A stretch of DNA of 12,323 nucleotides, from positions 1-12,323 of the forward strand of contig JBGPIK010000185.1 of assembly GCA_041484845.1 (NCBI GenBank), in the 5' to 3' direction. Source of the stretch: JBGPIK01 sp041484845. GTDB taxonomy: Bacteria; Desulfobacterota; Binatia; UBA9968. Of the stretch, positions 6,338 through 12,323 are shown piece by piece. The notes below the pieces were generated by a model that was not told the origin of the DNA, did not search any database, and saw nothing but the letters and a program-made list of their open reading frames with translations. A program made the translations under genes and the position numbers. Position 1 is the first letter of the stretch. Every line of letters starts with the position of its first letter.

Positions 6338-7855
6338 ATGGTCAAGGCATTATTGAATGTAGTTGTGTTTGTGAGCGGCGGTGTTTTGATGGCTTTGGAA
6401 ATCATCGGCAGTCGGGTTCTCGCGCCTTACTTCGGCAGTTCGATCTTCGTTTGGGGAAGTCTCATCTCCGTCATTATGGCCTCGTTAAGCATCGGCTATT
6501 ATTGGGGCGGCTGGCTTTCCGCGCGCGAACCCTCGTATTCTCGATTGCTCACGCTACTGCTGATTCCCGGAATTATTATTTTCTTTCTGCCGTTCATTTA
6601 CCCGATCGTCAACGAGTGGGTCGCCAGCGTAGATTTCGGCAATCGCCTTAACCCGCTCATTGCCAGCAGCATTTTTTTCTTGCTGCCCGGAATTTTTCTG
6701 GGAACCATTTCCCCTTATGTGATTCGTTTAGTGGCCACGCGAATTTCGATGGTCGGAAGCACCGCGGGCACTCTGTATGCGGTTTCGACCTGCGGCAGCA
6801 TTTTCGGCACGCTGCTGACCGCGTTTTATTTGATACCGCTGATGGGAGTGAGCAATATCATTCATGCCCTTGGCGTCACTTTGGTTTGCCTGTCGCTGCT
6901 CGTACTGCCGCTGGTACGCTTGCGTGGGGTATCGATGGCGCGCGCGGTAACAACATTGTCGGTCATCCTGGGAACGCTCAATGTAACTTGGCCGTCGACC
7001 GTGTGGGCGAGAATGAGGATGCTTTTGGAGAAAGACACCTTCTACCACCGGATCCGCGTCGAAGAGGACGAAGAGGCGCGTTACATGTATTTCGATCGGA
7101 CTTTACAGAGCGCCATGAATCTCAAAGATCCGACCGAGCTTCGCTTAATCTACTCGCGTTACACTTCGGTCGGCTTTGCTTTCCGGCCCGACGCCAAGAG
7201 AATTTTAATCATCGGCCTCGGCGGCGGATCGATCCCAAAAAAACTGCAAAAGGCATTTCCATCGTTGGAGGTCGATGTGGTCGAAATTGACCCGGAGGTC
7301 GTGCAAATCGCCAAAAGCCAATTCAACGTGCGCGAAAGCAAGACTCTCCATCTCTATACTCAAGATGGCCGGCTATTTTTGACTCGAACGCAAAATCAAT
7401 ACGATATCATTTTGCTCGATGCGTACTACGCGGACGCCATGCCTTTTCATTTGGCAACCAGAGAGTTTTTCGAGTTGGCGCAACGAAAACTCACCCCGAA
7501 CGGAATCATCGTCGCTAATCTCATCAGCGCGGTAAACGGCTCTTCAGGCAAAATCGCGCGCGCCTTTGCTAAAACGGAGCGGCAAATTTACCCCCAGGTT
7601 TATATTTTTGCGGCGCGCCGGCCGGATAATGTGAGTCTCGAAACGATACAAAACGTCATTGTCATCGCCACCAAGGATAAACAGCGCCTGGATATCAAAG
7701 AAATCGTAAAGCGGGCATCGTCTCTCGATAAGGGTCTGTTCCCGGATCCGATCCAAGACCTCTCCGTAGCCTACTATGACGGGCCGCCTAACGATCAAGA
7801 CGTGCCGGTATTGACGGATGATTACGCGCCAACGGATAACCTGCTTCATCCTTAG
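6338..7855 (+). CDS. Fused MFS/spermidine synthase-like membrane protein
   Basis: A 505-residue two-part protein. Residues 1-225 hold about seven hydrophobic segments (near 4-26, 39-60, 70-91, 105-128, 143-170, 175-195, 204-224). Residues 230-505 form a spermidine synthase-like Rossmann domain on the cytoplasmic side. Its nucleotide-site loop is IIGLGGGSIPKK (291-302), with the acidic residue in DVVEIDPEV (313-321), a TQDGR loop (341-345) and LLDAYYADAMPFHLATREFF (359-378), where spermidine synthases carry the catalytic Asp loop. Asp361 is kept, but the usual polyamine-binding residues after it are not evident. The C-terminal LTDDYAPTDNLL is a hallmark of these fusions. The substrate is uncertain; polyamine aminopropyl transfer should not be assumed. 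GGGAG lies 9 bases before the ATG. It overlaps the next gene by 38 bp. Confidence 0.88.
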   Translation: MVKALLNVVVFVSGGVLMALEIIGSRVLAPYFGSSIFVWGSLISVIMASLSIGYYWGGWLSAREPSYSRLLTLLLIPGIIIFFLPFIYPIVNEWVASVDFGNRLNPLIASSIFFLLPGIFLGTISPYVIRLVATRISMVGSTAGTLYAVSTCGSIFGTLLTAFYLIPLMGVSNIIHALGVTLVCLSLLVLPLVRLRGVSMARAVTTLSVILGTLNVTWPSTVWARMRMLLEKDTFYHRIRVEEDEEARYMYFDRTLQSAMNLKDPTELRLIYSRYTSVGFAFRPDAKRILIIGLGGGSIPKKLQKAFPSLEVDVVEIDPEVVQIAKSQFNVRESKTLHLYTQDGRLFLTRTQNQYDIILLDAYYADAMPFHLATREFFELAQRKLTPNGIIVANLISAVNGSSGKIARAFAKTERQIYPQVYIFAARRPDNVSLETIQNVIVIATKDKQRLDIKEIVKRASSLDKGLFPDPIQDLSVAYYDGPPNDQDVPVLTDDYAPTDNLLHP

Positions 7856-8471
7856 CGCGTTTTTTGTCGCCTCCTGCGGCATTCTGTCAAACGAGCCGGC
7901 GCAGCAGATCATCCGTGTCAAAGCCTTAGCGGACCCAAGTTTTCGCGCGAGAAACCCGCGCTGGGATGACGAGATCCGCGGGCGCATCGAAGCGGCATCC
8001 GATTACTTCGAGCGCGAGTTTGCTATCCGACTGGTCACGCAAAGCACCGCGGCGTGGCCGATCGAGGAACGCATCCGTTCCACCCCGGCATTGATCGCCA
8101 AGCTGAAACAGGATTTTCCCAGCCAAAAAAAAGAAGCAAGCTACGATCTCATTATCGCCTTTACGGCGGAAGGGGTAAGTCGCTACACCCTGGAAGGCCG
8201 CTCACGTGCCGATCGCATCGGCGACTGTCAGCGGGGCTTGGGAAATTACATCGTCATGTCTGCAAATAACGTTTTGCGTTTTACGGGCTCGCACGGTGAT
8301 CTCGAGTACGATACGGTAGCGTTGATCCACGAATTGGGTCACATTTTCGGCGCCGAACACGTGCAAGACCCCGGCTCGATCATGAACGAGAACTTCGATT
8401 ACCGGACAGAGTTCGATATGAAAAACAGAGCGGTGATTTTGAGCAACCGGTCTTGCCCGTTTGCTCAATAG
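7818..8471 (+). CDS. Matrixin-like (metzincin) zinc metalloprotease lipoprotein
   Basis: A 217-residue secreted peptidase of metzincin type. A short basic N-terminus and hydrophobic core end at VASC (Cys20), a plausible lipobox that would anchor it in the envelope. The catalytic site is HELGHIFGAEH (His171, Glu172, His175, His181), the full metzincin HExxHxxGxxH, followed eight residues later by the Met-turn SIM (Met189). The region around 105-165 (YDLIIAFTAEG, 'GNYIVMSANN') supplies the expected strands before the active-site helix. No propeptide with a cysteine switch is evident. The ATG at 7818 lies inside the end of the fused MFS/spermidine synthase gene in another frame. It is accepted because the lipobox follows directly and no later start precedes the domain. 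No strong ribosome site is visible, so coupling to the upstream gene is likely. Confidence 0.82.
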   Translation: MITRQRITCFILSAFFVASCGILSNEPAQQIIRVKALADPSFRARNPRWDDEIRGRIEAASDYFEREFAIRLVTQSTAAWPIEERIRSTPALIAKLKQDFPSQKKEASYDLIIAFTAEGVSRYTLEGRSRADRIGDCQRGLGNYIVMSANNVLRFTGSHGDLEYDTVALIHELGHIFGAEHVQDPGSIMNENFDYRTEFDMKNRAVILSNRSCPFAQ

Positions 8472-8483
8472 GCCGAGGGAGAA

Positions 8484-8563
8484 TGGAGTAATGGAGTATT
8501 GGAGTCATGGAGTAACGGATTTCGAACTCAATACTCCAGCACTCTATTACTCCAACACTCCAG
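8484..8563. repeat. 8-bp-periodic inverted repeat (TGGAGTNN)n
   Basis: The left arm is four consecutive units TGGAGTAA, TGGAGTAT, TGGAGTCA, TGGAGTAA (8484-8515). The right arm is four ACTCCA units (one ACTCTA) with starts at 8533, 8541, 8549 and 8557, again every 8 bp. The arms are mutually inverted and line up over about 35 bp around a short A/T-rich centre, so the region could form a long hairpin. It fills the 105-bp gap between the matrixin-like gene and trmJ. It has no T-tract, so it is more likely a dispersed repeat than a classic terminator, though it may weaken read-through. Confidence 0.75.
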
Positions 8564-8576
8564 TTTGTGTTTGCCG

Positions 8577-9335
8577 ATGCTAGCGAACATCCGCATCGTT
8601 CTCGTGCGTCCCCGCGGCTCCGGAAATATCGGTTCGATCGCGCGTGCGATGAAGAACATGGGCGCCAGGGAATTGGCCATAGTCGGCCCTGCTCGGACAC
8701 GCAGCTTCTGGGCCAGAGCCATGGCGGTGCATGGGCGCGACATACTCAGTGAAGCCAGAGTTTACCAGACTATTCGCGACGCCATTACTGACTGCGCGCT
8801 GGTTGTCGGCACAACGTGTCGCAGCGGTCTCTATCGCAGACATCGCCAAGCACTGCGAGAAGTCGCGCCGCAAATAGTTTCGGCCGCGCGCGGCGGAAAG
8901 GTCGCGCTGATCTTCGGTCCCGAGGACCACGGCCTCAGTAACAAAGACCTCGAACATTGTCAGCTCCTGATCGCGATTCCCACGCACCCGGAGTATCAGT
9001 CCCTGAATGTGGCGCAAGCGGCCGTGATTTGCCTCTATGAAACTTATCTTGCTTCTTTAGCGCCCGCGGATAATTCCCGGATCGAGCGCGCTGCAGCCGA
9101 TCAGATTGAACGCCTGTTTGACCGGATAAAGAGTTCACTGCTAAGAATCGGTTTCCTGGACTCGGAAAATCCCGAGCATATGCTGCTGGCGTTCCGGCGC
9201 ATTCTCGGGCGCGCCGCGTTGGAGGCAAAGGACGTGCGGATTTTGACCGGCGTGTTTCGCCAGATTGAATGGTACGCGGACAAAGGCTGGAAAGTGGTGC
9301 AGGACAAAGAGCGCAAAGGGCTAAAGATCAGGTAA
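8577..9335 (+). CDS. trmJ: tRNA (cytidine/uridine-2'-O-)-methyltransferase TrmJ
   Basis: A 252-residue SPOUT-class RNA methyltransferase. TrmJ uses S-adenosylmethionine to 2'-O-methylate residue 32 in the anticodon loop of several tRNAs, working as a dimer in the cytoplasm. The three SPOUT motifs are present: motif 1 SGNIGSIARAMKNMG (residues 15-29, Asn17, Arg23), motif 2 IFGPEDHGLSNKDL (112-125) and motif 3 IPTHPEYQSLNVAQAA (134-149), which forms the knot. A C-terminal helical tail is also expected for TrmJ. The ATG at 8577 is chosen because MLANIRIVLV matches the usual TrmJ N-terminus. The in-frame ATG at 8499 would place the inverted repeat inside the protein, giving a low-quality 26-residue leader. 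No clear ribosome site precedes the start. The carboxyltransferase-like gene begins 6 bp after its stop. Confidence 0.88.
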   Translation: MLANIRIVLVRPRGSGNIGSIARAMKNMGARELAIVGPARTRSFWARAMAVHGRDILSEARVYQTIRDAITDCALVVGTTCRSGLYRRHRQALREVAPQIVSAARGGKVALIFGPEDHGLSNKDLEHCQLLIAIPTHPEYQSLNVAQAAVICLYETYLASLAPADNSRIERAAADQIERLFDRIKSSLLRIGFLDSENPEHMLLAFRRILGRAALEAKDVRILTGVFRQIEWYADKGWKVVQDKERKGLKIR

Positions 9336-9341
9336 GCGAAG

Positions 9342-10820
9342 ATGACGGCAGTTCGTTTTGTCGACACGACGCTGCGCGACGGCCAGATGAGCCTGTGGGC
9401 GACTGGAATGACCACGGCGATGATGCTCCCCGTGGCCGCCGCTATCGATCAAGCCGGATTTGAGGCGGTCGAGATTATCGCTTCGGCTTTCTTCAAGAAA
9501 CTCGTTCGTGAGCTGCGCGATGATCCTTGGGAGCGGCTCCGATCGATTGCGCGGCATATGACCAAGACGCCGCTGCGGGCGATTAGGAGTCGCCATATGG
9601 CCGCATTTCACATAACACCTCGTGCCATATCCAATCTCTGGGTCCAGAGGTTAGCCGCCAATGGGGTTCGTGAATTGCGCATATCGGATCCCTCGAACAC
9701 CCCCGCCCACTGGCAAGAGGCCGTGCGCAGCGCCCGTGCCGCGGGATTGAACCCAATCGTCAATCTCATATATTCCATTTCTCCGAAGCATACAGACGAC
9801 TATTACGCGGCGAAAACGCGCGCGGCCGCAAAGCTCGATGTGCAAAGGCTGTGCGTGAAAGACCCGGGCGGACTGCTCACGCCCGAGCGCACGCGAACGC
9901 TCGTCCCGGCCGTGCTGAGCCACAGTCAGGGCATCCCCGTCGAGTTTCACACGCACTGCAATATGGGACTCGGGCCGCTCTGCTGTCTCGAAGCCATCAA
10001 GCTAGGCATCACGTCCATAAACACGGCGATCCCTCCTCTGGCCAACGGCTCCTCGAATCCATCGGTGGTGAACGTGGCGGCCAACGCCCGCGCCTTGGGA
10101 TATGATCCCGTGATCGATGAAGAAGCGATCAAACCCGTCGCGAAACATTTCACGACCATTGCCGAACGAGCCGGCTTGCCGACCGGCCGTCCGCTTGAAT
10201 ACGATGCCTATCATCCACTGCACCAGGTGCCGGGAGGCATGATTTCGAATTTTCGCTTTCAGCTTTCCCGCATGGGAATGGCGGAGCGGTTAAGCGAAGT
10301 TTTAGAGGAAACCGCCCGGGTGCGCGCGGAGTTGGGTTATCCGATTATGGTTACGCCCTATTCGCAATTCGTCGGAAGCCAGGCGGCTATTAATATCATC
10401 GTAGGCGAACGTTACAAAGAAGTTACCGACGAAGTTATCCAATACGCGGTCGGTTTGTGGGGTGAGGAGGAGCAGTCCTCCATAGATCCAAACGTTAAAG
10501 ATAAGATACTCGGCAGGCGCCGGGCCAAGGAAATATCGCAATGGGAGCCGCCCGACACGTCGCTGAAAGAATTGCGAGCGAAATTTGCCGCTCCGGGTGC
10601 TTCAGATGACGACTTGTTGCTGAGCTATTTTGCCGGAGCAGACGAAGTGACGGCGTTGCGCGCCGCCGCGCCGTCGAATTGGAACGTCGCTGAAAAACAT
10701 CCCGTGGTCGCCATGGTCGAGAAGCTTACGCGGAACACCGGGCGGCGCCAGATCCATATTCAAAATGGACGATTATCGCTGCGTCTCGAACAAAGAGAAA
10801 AACATCAACATCACGGCTAG
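9342..10820 (+). CDS. Carboxyltransferase-like (pyruvate carboxylase B / oxaloacetate decarboxylase alpha family), no biotin domain
   Basis: A 492-residue member of the DRE-TIM carboxyltransferase family. The TIM barrel begins with FVDTTLRDGQMSLWA (Asp8 as metal ligand). CVKDPGGLLTP (171-181) supplies Lys173, the site that is carboxylated in relatives, and FHTHCNMG (202-209) supplies metal ligands His203 and His205. The conserved C-terminal PYC/OADA domain follows (VPGGMISNFRFQLSRMGMAERL, about 296-316; VTPYSQFVGSQAA, 337-349; GLWGEEEQ…PNVKDKIL). Departures: KDMAG is KDPGG, HTHDTSG is HTHCNMG, the usual WGGATFD region is replaced by IIASAFF, and the catalytic Thr of GMTSQPS is Ser237 (NGSSNPS). 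No AMKM biotinyl domain follows, and the tail is polar and His-rich. It may use a separate carrier or act without biotin. It is probably co-transcribed with the binding protein behind it. Confidence 0.82.
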   Translation: MTAVRFVDTTLRDGQMSLWATGMTTAMMLPVAAAIDQAGFEAVEIIASAFFKKLVRELRDDPWERLRSIARHMTKTPLRAIRSRHMAAFHITPRAISNLWVQRLAANGVRELRISDPSNTPAHWQEAVRSARAAGLNPIVNLIYSISPKHTDDYYAAKTRAAAKLDVQRLCVKDPGGLLTPERTRTLVPAVLSHSQGIPVEFHTHCNMGLGPLCCLEAIKLGITSINTAIPPLANGSSNPSVVNVAANARALGYDPVIDEEAIKPVAKHFTTIAERAGLPTGRPLEYDAYHPLHQVPGGMISNFRFQLSRMGMAERLSEVLEETARVRAELGYPIMVTPYSQFVGSQAAINIIVGERYKEVTDEVIQYAVGLWGEEEQSSIDPNVKDKILGRRRAKEISQWEPPDTSLKELRAKFAAPGASDDDLLLSYFAGADEVTALRAAAPSNWNVAEKHPVVAMVEKLTRNTGRRQIHIQNGRLSLRLEQREKHQHHG

Positions 10821-10824
10821 GAGG
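10819..10824 (+). promoter_or_regulatory. Shine-Dalgarno AGGAGG overlapping the upstream stop codon
   Basis: The stop TAG of the carboxyltransferase-like gene (10818-10820) runs into AGGAGG, 9 nt before the ATG at 10834. It fixes the start of the binding protein and suggests translational coupling. Confidence 0.75.
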
Positions 10825-10833
10825 CATTCACCA

Positions 10834-11826
10834 ATGAAATCGCTTGGCATCGGCTCGATTCTTTCGCTTGCGTTATTTTTTTTCGCCGGTTCGGAGCTTC
10901 GAAGCGCCGAACTCTCAGAGCTCAGGATCAACTATGGAGCTGTGAGTGCCGCCTATACGCCGGTATGGGTCGCTCACGAGGAGGGGTTCTTCGCAAAATA
11001 CGGCTTTAAGACAGATCCGAGGCTCATTGGCGCAGCCACCGAGGTTCAGGCCCTCTTGGGCGGAAGTTTGGACATTATCAACGGCGGTCCCGAGCTCGTC
11101 GATACCCGACTGCAAGGCGGCGACGTGTACTACATCGCCGGCATGGTCAACCGCTTCGTCTTTTCGGTTTCCAGCAAGCCCGATCTCCAGAAATTCAGCG
11201 ATCTCACAGGCAAAGCGATCGGGGCGACGCAGCCCAATTCATCAACCGATTTCGCCGTGCGCATTCTGCTCAAAGAAGCGGGCCTTGTCCCCGGAAAAGA
11301 CGTAAACATTCTCTACGTCAAAGGCGTGCCGGAGATTCTTGCCGCGATTCTTCAGGGTACGGTGGCGGCCGGAGTGCTGTCGCCTCCGACGACGCTCAAG
11401 GCGCGCCAGGCCGGTCTTAAAGAGCTGGTCAACATCACGGAAAAAAATATTCCCTCTATCCAGGCGAGCGTGGGAACCACCGGCGGTTTCATCAAGAAAA
11501 GACCCGATGCGGTAAAGCGCTACTTGCAAGCCTATATCGAAGCTTTACGGTTTATTCGCAGCGAGCCTGCAAGAACGAAAAAGGTGATCGCCAAGTATAC
11601 CAACACTAGTAGCCAGGAGGATCTCGACGAAAGCTACCGCGCTTTCGAAGTTGCATGGGAAAGAGTGCCGTCCATGTCGCCGGCTGTAATTCAGACTCTG
11701 CTCGATTTTTCTCAAAACCCGGCCGCGAAGACGGCAAAAGCGGGGCAGTTCATCAATAATTCCTTCATTGCGGAACTGGAACGAAGCGGATTCATTGATC
11801 AGGTTTATCGCCAACAAGGGAGGTAA
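10834..11826 (+). CDS. NitT/TauT-family ABC transporter substrate-binding protein
   Basis: A 330-residue periplasmic binding protein of the NrtA/SsuA/ThiY type, which delivers small anions, sulfonates, pyrimidine precursors or related compounds to an ABC importer. A Sec signal peptide (MKSLGIGSILSLALFFFAGS…RSA) ends near residue 25. The mature protein opens with LRINYGAVSAAYTPVWVAHE, the usual ligand-lobe start, followed by EEGFFAKYGF, 'GGSLDIINGGPELVD', a hinge region near 'LTGKAIGATQPNSSTDFAVR' and the family's 'FIKKRPDAVKRYLQAYIEALR'. There is no lipobox. The ATG at 10834 is preferred over an in-frame ATG at 10765 because of the AGGAGG and the clean signal peptide. No permease or ATPase gene is in view; they may lie beyond the right edge. 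The ligand is unknown. Neighbouring enzymes suggest an organic acid or amide. Confidence 0.88.
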   Translation: MKSLGIGSILSLALFFFAGSELRSAELSELRINYGAVSAAYTPVWVAHEEGFFAKYGFKTDPRLIGAATEVQALLGGSLDIINGGPELVDTRLQGGDVYYIAGMVNRFVFSVSSKPDLQKFSDLTGKAIGATQPNSSTDFAVRILLKEAGLVPGKDVNILYVKGVPEILAAILQGTVAAGVLSPPTTLKARQAGLKELVNITEKNIPSIQASVGTTGGFIKKRPDAVKRYLQAYIEALRFIRSEPARTKKVIAKYTNTSSQEDLDESYRAFEVAWERVPSMSPAVIQTLLDFSQNPAAKTAKAGQFINNSFIAELERSGFIDQVYRQQGR

Positions 11827-11830
11827 AAGG

Positions 11831-12323
11831 ATGGGACTGAATGACGTCGAAATTAAAAAAACCGCGCTGCTGTTTTTTGACATTCTTAACGGCTACTATC
11901 ATTCCGGAAACGCCGCCGCCCAAGCGCGCATGAAGCCGTGGGTCGATAATGCCGTGCGTCTCATGAAAGCAGGCCGGCAGGCGGGCCTGCCGATTTTTTT
12001 TGCCAAAGGCAATCATCGGCCGGACAACCTGACTTCGGCGCTGATCCTGACCGATACCGATAATTCGTTAAAACCCTGGCCTAACGGGCAAGTGACCAAA
12101 GGTAAGATGCACGTCATCGGCGGCGACAAGAGCGCGGATCCTATTCCTGAGCTCGAACCGGGCCTCAATGATTATTACATCCCAAAGTATCGCTGGAGCG
12201 CTTTTTTTCAAACCTATCTGGATTTGGCGCTGCGCTCCCGCCGCATCGATACGTTGATTATTTCCGGCGGCTCAACGGACGTCGGCGTCACTTCGACGGT
12301 TTATTCAGGACGCGATCTGGACT
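11831..12323 (+). CDS. Isochorismatase-family hydrolase, Gly at the nucleophile position (3' truncated by window)
   Basis: The first 164 residues of a cytoplasmic alpha/beta hydrolase of the isochorismatase-like superfamily; the gene runs off the right edge. The catalytic triad positions of this family are Asp, Lys and Cys. Asp17 sits in ALLFFDILNGY and Lys119 in YIPKYRWSAFFQTYLDLAL, the usual 'K…SAF…T.LD..L' block. Where cysteine hydrolases have GxxTxxCVxxT, this protein reads GGSTDVGVTST, with Gly152 (GGC at 12284-12286) instead of Cys. EntB/PhzD-type isochorismatases also have Gly there. The enzyme could therefore hydrolyse a vinyl ether, do different chemistry, or be inactive. GGGAGG lies 7 bases before the ATG, 4 bp after the binding-protein gene. 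Isochorismate itself is not implied, since no chorismate or siderophore gene is nearby. Confidence 0.85.
   Translation, partial: MGLNDVEIKKTALLFFDILNGYYHSGNAAAQARMKPWVDNAVRLMKAGRQAGLPIFFAKGNHRPDNLTSALILTDTDNSLKPWPNGQVTKGKMHVIGGDKSADPIPELEPGLNDYYIPKYRWSAFFQTYLDLALRSRRIDTLIISGGSTDVGVTSTVYSGRDLD

Noticed and set aside
6338..7855. Naming the gene speE
   Set aside because: The fold is spermidine synthase-like, but the polyamine-binding loop after Asp361 is not conserved and a membrane half is fused, so the function should not be transferred.
8484..8563. CRISPR array
   Set aside because: Units are 8 bp with 2-bp linkers and the second half is inverted, so there are no spacers of the required length and no cas genes.
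8499..8576. N-terminal 26-residue extension of TrmJ
   Set aside because: It is a translation of the TGGAGTNN inverted repeat, and the family start MLANIRIVLV lies at 8577.
9651..9956. Minus-strand open frame of 101 codons within the carboxyltransferase-like gene
   Set aside because: The plus strand carries the conserved KDPGGLLTP and HTHCNMG motifs, and the antisense frame shows no domain.

Overview
The window reads as a piece of a Gram-negative bacterial chromosome, probably metagenomic. The evidence is four or five exported or lipid-anchored proteins with lipoboxes or signal peptides, a periplasmic substrate-binding protein, and REP/MITE-like palindromes of the 'GTCATTCCCG…CGGGAATGAC' type in the gaps. 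Gene content and style (fused MFS/spermidine synthase, DUF3108 protein, NitT/TauT-type binding proteins next to catabolic enzymes) would fit Desulfobacterota/Binatota-like or similar uncultured lineages. That placement is an impression and has not been tested. No rRNA, tRNA, CRISPR array, phage gene or transposase gene was seen.

Layout. Bases 1-588 hold no credible gene but are packed with palindromes. They contain two copies of one nested hairpin element (83-160 and 447-536), two copies of a short GCAGCAAGCTG hairpin repeat, and a 177-bp MITE-like unit (409-585) with near-matching terminal inverted repeats inside CTAG sites. Next come three minus-strand envelope genes, read from right to left: a secreted DUF3108 protein (1846-2706), an M48-family metalloprotease lipoprotein (1086-1808) and a glycine-zipper lipoprotein (589-954). 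A 300-bp divergent gap separates them from a stand-alone response-regulator receiver gene (3007-3378). That gene converges on a minus-strand secreted PsbP/DUF1795-like gene (3544-4224).

From 4334 to the right edge everything is on the plus strand and tightly packed: a UvrD/Rep-type helicase, a fused MFS/spermidine synthase-like membrane protein, a matrixin-like metalloprotease lipoprotein, a 105-bp gap filled by an 8-bp-periodic hairpin, then trmJ, a carboxyltransferase-like protein without a biotin domain, a NitT/TauT-type substrate-binding protein and a truncated isochorismatase-family hydrolase. Gaps among the last four are 6, 13 and 4 bp, so they look co-transcribed.

How the genes may work together. 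The minus-strand trio and the PsbP-like gene look like envelope housekeeping. The right-hand trio (carboxyltransferase-like enzyme, binding protein, isochorismatase-like hydrolase) looks like an uptake-plus-catabolism module for an unknown small molecule. Its two enzymes both depart from their family consensus. The carboxyltransferase keeps the metal ligands but has no biotin carrier in the same chain and carries substituted active-site motifs. The hydrolase has Gly where cysteine hydrolases have their nucleophile, as true isochorismatases of the EntB/PhzD type do. This module is the best candidate for unusual biology here, but its substrate cannot be read from the sequence.
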